This document shows positions 1 to 5,327 of a stretch of 5,327 nt of DNA, in pieces. The position numbers were made by a program, and so were the translations under genes. The DNA is from an uncultured Clostridia bacterium (lineage in GTDB: Bacteria > Bacillota > Clostridia > Peptostreptococcales > Anaerovoracaceae). The stretch covers positions 1 through 5,327 of the forward strand of contig CAMIWY010000118.1 in the NCBI GenBank assembly GCA_946402595.1, in the 5' to 3' direction. Numbering within the stretch: position 1 is the first letter of the stretch; the number at the start of each line of letters is the position of its first letter. The notes beneath the pieces were generated by a model. It saw nothing but the letters and a program-made list of their open reading frames with translations, was not told the DNA's origin and did no database searches.

Positions 1-97
1 TACCAAGGACAAGCATTTTGCCCACGGACAGGTTTGCCTTCTTGATTCCGTTATTTATCCATATTTCAGTGATCTCTGCAGGTGAATTGACTCCCAT
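1..97 (-). CDS. Formate/nitrite transporter family protein, N-terminal fragment (runs off left edge)
   Basis: Only the first 32 codons are in the window. They start at an ATG (97-95) and read MGVNSPAEITEIWINNGIKK followed by ANLSVGKMLVLG. A start with NSPAEI, then a helix with a K-K-A-N turn leading into a hydrophobic 'K-x-L-V-L-G' stretch, is how FocA/NirC-family pentameric formate/nitrite channels begin before their first membrane helix. An AGAGGA ribosome binding site (110-105) sits 7 bases upstream, which supports this start. The gene lies 66 bases downstream of fhs on the same strand. A formate channel is the natural partner of formate--tetrahydrofolate ligase, so co-transcription is likely, although a hairpin lies in the gap. 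The pore residues are outside the window, so formate versus nitrite or hydrosulfide specificity cannot be read; formate is inferred from the neighbour. Confidence 0.72.
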   Translation of the reverse strand, partial: MGVNSPAEITEIWINNGIKKANLSVGKMLVLG

Positions 98-124
98 AAG
101 TATTTCCTCTATTACCTTTCTGAA

Positions 125-152
125 ATAAGCCGGGACCTTCGCCCCGGCTTAT
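125..152 (-). terminator. Hairpin between fhs and the transporter gene; weak terminator or attenuator
   Basis: A perfect 10-bp inverted repeat (ATAAGCCGGG at 125-134 against CCCGGCTTAT at 143-152) closes an 8-base loop. On the minus strand it starts 11 bases after the fhs stop codon and is followed by TTCAG rather than a long U-run; including the stem's own end the transcript reads ...CUUAUUUC. The stem is strong but the U-tract is poor. Partial termination, or an RNA-processing or 3'-stabilising hairpin that lowers transporter expression relative to fhs, fits better than a full stop. Its last base is 27 bases from the transporter ATG and it does not cover that gene's ribosome binding site. 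Confidence 0.6.
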
Positions 153-163
153 GATCTGTATCT

Positions 164-1840
164 CTAGAACAGTCCGCTTATAACTCCGTTCTCATCTACG
201 TCGATCCTCTCTGCTGCAGGTGACTTCGGCAGTCCAGGCATTGTCATAATATCGCCTGTGAGTGCAACTATGAAGCCTGCACCTGCGGATACCTTGAGGT
301 TTCTGACCGTGATGGTGAAGTCCTTAGGTGCTCCGAGCAGGGATGCATCGTCTGAGAATGAGTATTGTGTCTTGGCCATGCAGATAGGCATTCCGCTGCA
401 GCCGATCTCTTCGAGCTTCTTGAGCTGCTTTCTTGCTCCCGGTGTGAGAGTGACGCCGTCTGCGTGATATATCTTCTTGCAGATAGCCTCGAGCTTATCC
501 TCGATTGACATGTCGAGATCATATGAGAATCTGAAGTCATTCGGCTGGTCGCAGAGTCTTACGACTTCCTCAGCAAGAGCCTTGCCGCCTTCGCCGCCCT
601 TTGCCCATACTTCGGACAGAGCAACGTTGACTCCGAGCTCCCTGCACTTTGCCTCGACGAGGTCGAGCTCAGCCTTGGTGTCTGTAGGGAAAGCGTTGAT
701 CGCTACTACGCAAGGAAGTCCGTAAACGTCCTTGATGTTGCTGACGTGCTGGAGGAGGTTAGGAAGTCCCTTCTCGAGAGCTTCGAGGTTCTCCTCGTTG
801 AGGTCTGCCTTGGCAACTCCGCCGTGATACTTGAGAGCTCTTACTGTAGCTACCATTACTACTGCATCAGGCTTGAGACCTGCCATGCGGCACTTGATAT
901 CGAGGAACTTCTCAGCACCGAGGTCAGCAGCGAAGCCTGCCTCTGTTACGATGTAGTCTCCGATCTTAAGAGCCATTCTTGTAGCTGTAACTGAGTTGCA
1001 GCCGTGAGCGATGTTGGCAAAAGGTCCGCCGTGTACGAATGCAGGTGTTCCTTCAAGTGTCTGTACGAGGTTAGGCTTGAGTGCATCCTTCAGAAGTGCA
1101 GCCATAGCTCCCTCAGCCTTGAGGTCGTGTGCAGTTACAGGCTCTCCGCCGTATGTATATCCTACGATGATGCGTCCGCATCTTTCCTTGAGGTCAGTGA
1201 TATCTGAGGACAGGCAAAGTACTGCCATTACCTCGGATGCTACTGTGATGTCAAAACCGTCTTCGCGAGGCACGCCCTGTGCCTTTCCGCCGAGTCCGTC
1301 AACGATGTTACGGAGCTGACGGTCGTTCATGTCCACTGCTCTCTTCCATGTGATCTGCTTAGGATCGATGCCGAGCTGGTTGCCCTGCTGGATGTGGTTG
1401 TCAAGCATTGCTGCAAGGAGATTGTTGGCTGCTCCGATAGCGTGGAAGTCTCCGGTGAAGTGGAGGTTGATGTCTTCCATAGGAACTACCTGGGCATATC
1501 CGCCGCCTGCTGCTCCGCCCTTGATGCCGAATACAGGTCCGAGCGAAGGCTCTCTCAGAGCTACGATCGCATTCTTGCCGATAGCGCGGAGACCGTCTGT
1601 AAGACCGACGGATGTAGTTGTTTTGCCCTCTCCTGCCGGAGTAGGTGTGATAGCTGTCACGAGGATCAGCTTGCCGTTCTTCTTATCTGCATTATCCCTG
1701 AGGAATGAGAAGTCGATCTTAGCCTTGTAGTTGCCGTACAGCTCGAGATACTTGTCATCGATGCCGGCTACCTTCGCTACGTCAGTGATCTTTTTCTTTT
1801 CACATTCCTGTGCGATTTCGATATCTGTCTTATATGCCAT
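164..1840 (-). CDS. fhs: Formate--tetrahydrofolate ligase (10-formyltetrahydrofolate synthetase)
   Basis: This cytoplasmic enzyme joins formate to tetrahydrofolate using ATP, giving 10-formyltetrahydrofolate. It acts in the methyl branch of the Wood-Ljungdahl pathway and in purine and formyl-Met supply, and can run in reverse. The 558 residues match the family's usual length of about 555-560. The P-loop TPAGEGKTT is at 67-75. REPSLGP at 96-102 is followed by the family signature GIKGGAAGGGY at 105-115 and FTGD at 128-131. The second signature, VATVRALKYHGG, is at 330-341. The ATG at 1840 has a strong AGGAGGG site (1853-1847) with a 6-base spacer, so the start is secure; the stop is TAG. I see no frameshift or missing motif. 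The gene is first in its unit, behind a terminator and a candidate promoter, and is followed by a formate-channel gene. On its own it does not prove acetogenesis, because many fermenting Clostridia carry it. Confidence 0.98.
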   Translation of the reverse strand: MAYKTDIEIAQECEKKKITDVAKVAGIDDKYLELYGNYKAKIDFSFLRDNADKKNGKLILVTAITPTPAGEGKTTTSVGLTDGLRAIGKNAIVALREPSLGPVFGIKGGAAGGGYAQVVPMEDINLHFTGDFHAIGAANNLLAAMLDNHIQQGNQLGIDPKQITWKRAVDMNDRQLRNIVDGLGGKAQGVPREDGFDITVASEVMAVLCLSSDITDLKERCGRIIVGYTYGGEPVTAHDLKAEGAMAALLKDALKPNLVQTLEGTPAFVHGGPFANIAHGCNSVTATRMALKIGDYIVTEAGFAADLGAEKFLDIKCRMAGLKPDAVVMVATVRALKYHGGVAKADLNEENLEALEKGLPNLLQHVSNIKDVYGLPCVVAINAFPTDTKAELDLVEAKCRELGVNVALSEVWAKGGEGGKALAEEVVRLCDQPNDFRFSYDLDMSIEDKLEAICKKIYHADGVTLTPGARKQLKKLEEIGCSGMPICMAKTQYSFSDDASLLGAPKDFTITVRNLKVSAGAGFIVALTGDIMTMPGLPKSPAAERIDVDENGVISGLF

Positions 1841-1870
1841 ATCATTCCCTCCTGCGGTACATTCTTAGGC

Positions 1871-1887
1871 TGATAAATTGATTGTCA
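1871..1887. promoter_or_regulatory. Small dyad in the fhs leader, possible operator
   Basis: TGATAA at 1871-1876 and TTGTCA at 1882-1887 form an inverted repeat with one mismatch around a 5-base AT-rich centre. It lies between the proposed -10 box and the fhs ribosome binding site, where a bound repressor would block elongation. It does not match the FNR consensus (TTGAT-N4-ATCAA). No known regulator is assigned, and a repeat this short in AT-rich DNA may be accidental. Confidence 0.2.
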
Positions 1888-1900
1888 TATCCGTGCAGAC

Positions 1901-1930
1901 TTTATATTATCAGATGTTTACAATGGTTAA
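1901..1930 (-). promoter_or_regulatory. Candidate sigma-70/SigA promoter for fhs
   Basis: On the minus strand, TTAACC (1930-1925; 4 of 6 matches to TTGACA) is followed after 18 bases by TATAAA (1906-1901; 5 of 6 to TATAAT), in a locally AT-rich stretch. A start a few bases below 1901 would give a leader of roughly 50-60 bases before the fhs ATG. An overlapping GATAAT box just upstream is an alternative -10. Position supports the call: it lies downstream of a strong terminator and just ahead of a gene that needs its own promoter. The -35 match is mediocre. Confidence 0.4.
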
Positions 1931-2075
1931 AAGAACGTATTGTGACCCTTTTTTGATGAATCATGTCTTCTTTTCAGTAATACGCTGAATTTCCGAACCG
2001 CATGAGGAAAAACCGCAATCCTGTTCGTCATTCTCAGATGCCGTTCAGGCATTCCGTACATTTTTCCCAGACACC

Positions 2076-2125
2076 ATAATAAAAGTAACTCCGCTCCGGA
2101 CAGAAATCTGAACGGAGCGGAGTTA
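2076..2125 (-). terminator. Intrinsic terminator ending the SDR / Cys-rich / GcvT-like unit
   Basis: A perfect 13-bp GC-rich stem (TAACTCCGCTCCG at 2086-2098 with CGGAGCGGAGTTA at 2113-2125) has a 14-base loop that can itself pair (CAGA-AA-TCTG, 2101-2110), making a nearly continuous long hairpin. On the minus strand the descending arm runs into CTTTTATTAT (2085-2076), a good U-tract. It begins 17 bases after the stop of the GcvT-like gene, the expected place for the end of that transcript. The plus-strand side is also fairly T-rich (TTCTTATTT), but no plus-strand gene reads into it. Confidence 0.88.
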
Positions 2126-2142
2126 TTCTTATTTCGTCAGTA

Positions 2143-3165
2143 TTACAGCCACTTCTTTTCCGTGATCACACAGTCATATCCGTGGATCTTGATCTTATCA
2201 CCGATATGAAGCGCGTCCTTCTTTGCAAGGATATATCCGTTGTTTACATTCTTCACATATGAATATACCAGCTTGGATACACGGCCGATCTCTTCACCGT
2301 CGATATAGACCGGCTCTCCCGGCCCGCCATACTGCTTGGATGTGATATAGAAGTCCTCGCATTCATCACAGACTTCGAAGCCCACCATTTCTCTTGCAGG
2401 TCCGTTCTCTCTGACCTTTTCAAGAGCAGCCTTTCCGACGAAGTCCTTGTCCCAGTTGATGTTCTTCTCAAGTCCGACTTCGAACGGATTGGTGTGGCCG
2501 AGATCTCTCATGTAATAGAATCCCGCCTCGGTAGGAAGTGTCCATGCAAATACCTGGAACTCTGTAACTTCCTTTCCGCCTGCTGCTCTGACCGCTGCAT
2601 CGATCGCGTCCTGTACTGCATCTGCATCATCAGCGGTGCAGTATACTTCGTATCCGAACTTCTCTCCTGTGAATCCGCCGCGGTTTACCAGCACCTCTGC
2701 TTCGCCGAGCTTATCCCACTTATGCATGAAGAACTTCAGATCATCAACGTTCCCTTCAAGAATGCTGTTCATGACATCCTTTGATTTCGGTCCTTGTACT
2801 GCGAACATGTGCCACTCATCAGTGATCTCGCTTGCATCCACGTCGTAATCCTCCGAGTGGAAGTAGAACCAGTCATCTGCCTGTGTTCCGTAAAGTGTGG
2901 ACACCCAGTATTTCTCTTCTTCGAGCCTCATGATAACAACGTCATCGATTATCTCGCCGTCATCATTGAGCATCGTTGTATATCTGTCTCTGCCGACAGC
3001 AAGGTTAGCTATATTGTTCGGATACATGTAATCCAGGAATCTGCAGGCATCCGGTCCGGTAACCTCCATGATCTGATGGGTGAACAGATAGTATCCCACA
3101 CACTCCCTGACTGCCATGTGCTCTGAACGTTTCCATTCGTCATGTGCAAAAATATTCTTATTCAT
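2143..3165 (-). CDS. Stand-alone GcvT-fold aminomethyltransferase-like protein (putative tetrahydrofolate-dependent C1 transferase)
   Basis: The 340-residue protein has GcvT-family architecture: an N-terminal folate-binding part and a C-terminal barrel. Landmarks are VTGPDA at 35-40 and MLNDDGEIIDD at 65-75, which matches the T-protein segment carrying the conserved folate-contacting Asp. VQGPKS follows at 123-128, RGGFTGE at 162-168 (T-protein R-x-G-Y-T-G-E) with GYEVY at 171-175, and DFVGKAAL at 241-248. The usual R-x-E-A-G becomes T-E-A-G (212-215), followed by HTNPFEVGL (224-232), a pattern I associate with GcvT relatives outside glycine cleavage, such as demethylases of the DmdA, LigM and DesA type. 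No gcvH, gcvP or lipoate gene is visible. It probably transfers a methyl or methylene group from an unknown substrate to tetrahydrofolate. A strong binding site and an 11-base gap couple it to the preceding gene. Fold confidence is high; substrate is unknown. Confidence 0.85.
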   Translation of the reverse strand: MNKNIFAHDEWKRSEHMAVRECVGYYLFTHQIMEVTGPDACRFLDYMYPNNIANLAVGRDRYTTMLNDDGEIIDDVVIMRLEEEKYWVSTLYGTQADDWFYFHSEDYDVDASEITDEWHMFAVQGPKSKDVMNSILEGNVDDLKFFMHKWDKLGEAEVLVNRGGFTGEKFGYEVYCTADDADAVQDAIDAAVRAAGGKEVTEFQVFAWTLPTEAGFYYMRDLGHTNPFEVGLEKNINWDKDFVGKAALEKVRENGPAREMVGFEVCDECEDFYITSKQYGGPGEPVYIDGEEIGRVSKLVYSYVKNVNNGYILAKKDALHIGDKIKIHGYDCVITEKKWL

Positions 3166-3170
3166 CGCAG

Positions 3171-3178
3171 TCCTCCTT
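3171..3178 (-). promoter_or_regulatory. Ribosome binding site overlapping the upstream stop codon
   Basis: AAGGAGGA on the minus strand (3178-3171) lies 5 bases before the ATG of the GcvT-like gene. The TAA stop of the Cys-rich gene (3179-3177) is part of this site. Ribosomes finishing the upstream frame therefore sit on the next gene's binding site, which implies translational coupling and roughly matched amounts of the two proteins. Confidence 0.75.
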
Positions 3179-4406
3179 ACATGAATTTGTCGATCTTCTT
3201 GCCGATTTTTATTCTCATCTTGCCCTTAGGCGAATCCTCTTCCCATACAGACCACATAGCATTGACCAGAGTCTTGACCATGCCATTCCACATGTACAGA
3301 TGCGCCTCACACAGGGACTGCGTTCCGGTGATCGCAAGATCGCCTCTGTTGATCACATAGATGACCTCATCCTTATTGAAGGCTTCGATCTCATATCCGC
3401 ATACCAGTGACTGCAGCAGCATCTCGATAACTCCGCCGAGGACTCTGCCGTCTTCCCCGATGCTGTCAGGTACGCCGAGCCACTCTCGGCATGCCTTTAT
3501 AGCATATCTCTCGCCGAACATCGCTTTGCCTGCCGCCTCAAGTACGCACCTCTTGATCCATTCAGCATTCTCTGCAGTTGTATACTCGAGCTTTACAGCG
3601 TTGTCGATTGCAGGCAGCAGATACAGGGATGCCGCTGTGGACAAATTGATCATCTGATTCGATGAATCCGTCTCGTTGTTGGTTCCGTTGACAAAATGGT
3701 AATTACACTCTTCCCTGAACATCATGGATTCGGATACGCAGTCCTCTTCCTCGGTGTATTTCTTATAATCATCGGAAACTGCCGGTCCGAACGACTCCCA
3801 CAGTTCATGATCAGGTGCAGGGTATTTTTCTCTGTTCTCTGCGATGATCCTGCAGTGTCTGTCCCCGCAGCCCTTGGCTTCTACCATCATGTAGTCGAGC
3901 TTGTGGCCCTTGCGGTGTCTGCTTGCAGTCGCGTCTGCCTGTCCCTGAAGAGACATGGTCGTTGCACGGCAGAGCTCAGATCCGCAGATATCCCAGTCAC
4001 AGACATCGAGCTCCTTCTCGCATCTGTATGTTCCGAAGTCCTGGCATCTTCCGCACATCAGAAGAGCATCATCGCCCTTGTCTCCGATAAGTGCACCCGG
4101 ATATGATCCGCACATGAAAGGATGGATGCCGAATCCGTCATCATTAGGATAGTTCATTCCTGTATAAAGCAGTCTTCCATATGCTTCCTTGCACATTTCG
4201 GATGCTCTTGTAGCATAATCAGGAATGATGATCCTGTATGCCTGAGCTACAGCAGCACTCAGGACAGATTCGAATCTGGATGCATAGTGGAGCGCATCCT
4301 GATAAGACATAAGCTTGTTCCATGGTGACTGTACTGCGTTATACTGCTTGAAACCGGCGCCGTCGCCGGAATTCTGAGGTATTCTTCCGTCTATTTTTTT
4401 GCCCAT
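3177..4406 (-). CDS. Cysteine-rich protein of unknown function, possibly two repeated V4R/ATC-hydrolase-like domains
   Basis: I do not recognise this 409-residue protein with certainty. It has no signal peptide or obvious membrane segment and looks cytoplasmic. The first half has a Cys cluster: C99, C118-x2-C121, C129, C136, C141, C146, then G-C-G-D-x2-C-R-I at 179-187. That last motif resembles the 'G-D-x2-C-x-[FI]' element of V4R (4-vinyl reductase) and L-2-amino-thiazoline-4-carboxylate-hydrolase-like small-molecule domains. The second half seems to repeat the layout: CG at 336-337 (cf. 118-119), G-x-x-x-L-C-E-A ending near 368 (cf. G-x-x-L-C-R-A, 142-148), and V-W-E ... M-R-I near 387-399 (cf. 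V-E-A ... C-R-I, 175-187). Most cysteines are missing from copy two. The cluster could bind zinc or an Fe-S centre. It lies between, and is probably co-translated with, the SDR and the GcvT-like gene, so it may be an activator, sensor or catalytic partner in that pathway. A GTG at 4415 would add three residues. Confidence 0.75.
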   Translation of the reverse strand: MGKKIDGRIPQNSGDGAGFKQYNAVQSPWNKLMSYQDALHYASRFESVLSAAVAQAYRIIIPDYATRASEMCKEAYGRLLYTGMNYPNDDGFGIHPFMCGSYPGALIGDKGDDALLMCGRCQDFGTYRCEKELDVCDWDICGSELCRATTMSLQGQADATASRHRKGHKLDYMMVEAKGCGDRHCRIIAENREKYPAPDHELWESFGPAVSDDYKKYTEEEDCVSESMMFREECNYHFVNGTNNETDSSNQMINLSTAASLYLLPAIDNAVKLEYTTAENAEWIKRCVLEAAGKAMFGERYAIKACREWLGVPDSIGEDGRVLGGVIEMLLQSLVCGYEIEAFNKDEVIYVINRGDLAITGTQSLCEAHLYMWNGMVKTLVNAMWSVWEEDSPKGKMRIKIGKKIDKFM

Positions 4407-4411
4407 GTTTT

Positions 4412-4419
4412 CCACCTCT
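4412..4419 (-). promoter_or_regulatory. Ribosome binding site that decides the Cys-rich gene's start
   Basis: AGAGGTGG on the minus strand (4419-4412) lies 5 bases ahead of the ATG at 4406. The in-frame GTG at 4415 falls inside this site, and its own upstream purine stretch, AGAGGAAG (4432-4425 region), is less well spaced. The ATG, giving 409 residues, is therefore preferred over the GTG, giving 412. Confidence 0.6.
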
Positions 4420-5325
4420 CTATTCTTCCTCTGGGAATGCGTCGATAGCAGCCTGATACTTAACGATATTGTGTGTCGCGCCGCCGTCTACAACGATGGT
4501 CTCACCTGTGATCCCGTCTGCAACAGGGGTGCAGAATGTATAAGCCATCATTCCGACCTGATCTACAGGGAGCTGGCCGTCTACCTGCCATACCATCAGT
4601 TCCTCATAGAACTCATCCTGCTGTTCTTCAGTGATAAGCTCGCTCGCGAGATTTCCTGCGGCACCCGGGGTGACCATTCCGCCCGGTGCAATGCTGTTGA
4701 TCATGATTCCGTATCTCTTGAGCTCCTTTGCAGCCTCTGTCACAAGTCCCATGACAGCAGCCTTGCTTGATGCATAGTGCGGATATCCTCCGAATACCGG
4801 ATACGGCATTATCGGGCTGTTTGAAGAGATCAGCACGATCTTGCCTGCGATGCCGTGTTCCTTCATATACTTGCTTACGTGCTTGACTCCGTAGAAAGCG
4901 CCGTAAACGTTGGTCTCGAATACCAGCTGGAGGTCTTCCTTAGGCAGATCATAGACTTTTGCATAGTTCCAGATCGCAGCGCTGTTGACGAAAATGTCCA
5001 GCGAGCCAAAAGTGTCAACTGTATATGCCACCAGCTTCTCAACGTCTGCTTCCTCTCTTACATCTGTGAAGCAGAACTTTACATCATCTCCGAAGCCCTG
5101 CTCAGCGAACAGCGGCATGGATGCCTCTTCTTCGATCCTGGAATTGGATGCGATAACTACCTTTGCTCCTCCCTGCAGGAGTCTGAGAGTGATATCAAAT
5201 CCAAGTCCGGACGATCCTCCGGTTACAAGTGCTACCTTACCCTTTACCGAGAACATGTCGGCAAACGGGCGGGCGGATGCGATATAACCCTCAAGCATTG
5301 CTTTATCAGATTCTGTGAAAGCCAT
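4420..5325 (-). CDS. Short-chain dehydrogenase/reductase (SDR) family oxidoreductase
   Basis: This is a classical SDR of 301 residues, expected to be a soluble NAD(P)(H)-dependent alcohol/ketone oxidoreductase. After an N-terminal extension of about 28 residues comes the cofactor loop TGGSSGLG (35-42). D88 after the third strand, NSAA (114-117, in place of NNAG), N139, S168 (or S170), Y184 and K188 (Y-A-S-S-K) make up the catalytic set. V-D-G-G at 279-282 is followed by a tail of about 19 residues. The second strand ends S-N-S-R (60-63) with no acidic residue, which suggests NADP(H) preference. About three extra residues separate the catalytic Ser and Tyr compared with FabG. The ATG (5325-5323) is two bases from the window edge, so its ribosome binding site is unseen and a start further upstream is possible. 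It is the first visible gene of the unit, 13 bases before the Cys-rich gene. The substrate cannot be assigned; family confidence is high. Confidence 0.93.
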   Translation of the reverse strand: MAFTESDKAMLEGYIASARPFADMFSVKGKVALVTGGSSGLGFDITLRLLQGGAKVVIASNSRIEEEASMPLFAEQGFGDDVKFCFTDVREEADVEKLVAYTVDTFGSLDIFVNSAAIWNYAKVYDLPKEDLQLVFETNVYGAFYGVKHVSKYMKEHGIAGKIVLISSNSPIMPYPVFGGYPHYASSKAAVMGLVTEAAKELKRYGIMINSIAPGGMVTPGAAGNLASELITEEQQDEFYEELMVWQVDGQLPVDQVGMMAYTFCTPVADGITGETIVVDGGATHNIVKYQAAIDAFPEEE

Positions 5326-5327
5326 AA

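Larger units (their letters stand above)
1841..2142. other. 302-base intergenic region between the GcvT-like gene and fhs
   Basis: In minus-strand order this gap holds the terminator of the upstream unit (2125-2076), about 145 bases with no recognisable gene, the candidate fhs promoter (1930-1901), a small dyad (1887-1871) and the fhs ribosome binding site (1853-1847). I looked for tetrahydrofolate, glycine and SAM riboswitch core motifs on the minus strand and saw none. Minor structure includes a 5-bp hairpin (ATGCC at 2038-2042 with GGCAT at 2048-2052) and a 7-base direct repeat, AACCGCA, at 1996-2002 and 2011-2017, exactly 15 bases apart. Both are short enough to be chance. Confidence 0.6.

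Noticed and set aside
1329..1730. 133-codon open frame on the plus strand opposite fhs
   Set aside because: It is antisense to highly conserved fhs codons, has low-complexity Ser/Pro/Ala-rich composition and shows no convincing ribosome binding site. It is a shadow frame.
1996..2017. AACCGCA direct repeat with 15-base period
   Set aside because: Two 7-base copies are expected by chance at this scale, and the period does not match a full or two-turn helical spacing for a typical activator.
1931..2075. Possible folate, glycine or SAM riboswitch ahead of fhs
   Set aside because: The gene context made this worth checking, but I could not find the conserved core motifs of these classes on the minus strand, only a 5-bp hairpin. 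A covariance-model search (Infernal against Rfam) would settle it.
2794..3126. 110-codon open frame on the plus strand opposite the GcvT-like gene
   Set aside because: It is antisense to conserved GcvT motifs and no start signals are seen.
3696..4106. 136-codon open frame on the plus strand opposite the Cys-rich gene
   Set aside because: It overlaps a gene with a good binding site and tight operon spacing. The translation has no recognisable motif.
4354..4369. CCGGCG-CCGT-CGCCGG inverted repeat near the start of the Cys-rich gene
   Set aside because: It lies inside the coding sequence about 37 bases after the start codon, has only a 6-bp stem, and codes for ordinary residues (N-S-G-D-G-A-G). 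It might slow early translation, but nothing shows a regulatory role.
1..5327. CRISPR arrays, insertion sequences, tRNA or rRNA genes, attachment sites
   Set aside because: I saw no repeat arrays, transposase-like frames, terminal inverted repeats or structural RNA signatures on either strand.

Overview
The window reads as anaerobic, Clostridia-like (Bacillota) chromosome. The signs are AGGAGG-type ribosome binding sites with short spacers, tightly packed genes with intrinsic terminators, roughly balanced base composition, and a formate--tetrahydrofolate ligase typical of such organisms. The genus cannot be fixed from the sequence alone. Every gene I can support is on the minus strand, so transcription runs from high to low coordinates. 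Long open frames on the plus strand are shadows of these genes.

Layout in transcription order. First comes a three-gene unit: a short-chain dehydrogenase/reductase (SDR, 5325-4420), a cysteine-rich protein of unknown function (4406-3177) and a stand-alone GcvT-fold, aminomethyltransferase-like protein (3165-2143). The gaps are 13 and 11 bases, and the ribosome binding site of the third gene contains the stop codon of the second. The unit ends in a strong intrinsic terminator (2125-2076). A gap of about 300 bases follows, holding that terminator, a candidate promoter and a small dyad. The second unit then starts: fhs (formate--tetrahydrofolate ligase, 1840-164), a 10-bp hairpin, and the first 32 codons of a formate/nitrite transporter (FocA/NirC family) that runs off the left edge.

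How the genes may work together. Fhs with a formate channel is a coherent formate/one-carbon unit: formate crosses the membrane and is exchanged with 10-formyl-tetrahydrofolate. GcvT-fold proteins move a one-carbon group from an amine, ether or sulfonium substrate to tetrahydrofolate. No other glycine-cleavage gene is visible, and the partners are an SDR and an unknown cysteine-rich protein. The first unit is therefore a candidate folate-dependent demethylation or C1-release module that would feed the same folate pool. This link is inferred from family membership and gene order. The substrate is unknown.

The most interesting item is the 409-residue cysteine-rich protein. It has a dense Cys cluster and appears to contain two diverged copies of one domain, with the presumed ligand-binding cysteines kept mainly in the first copy.
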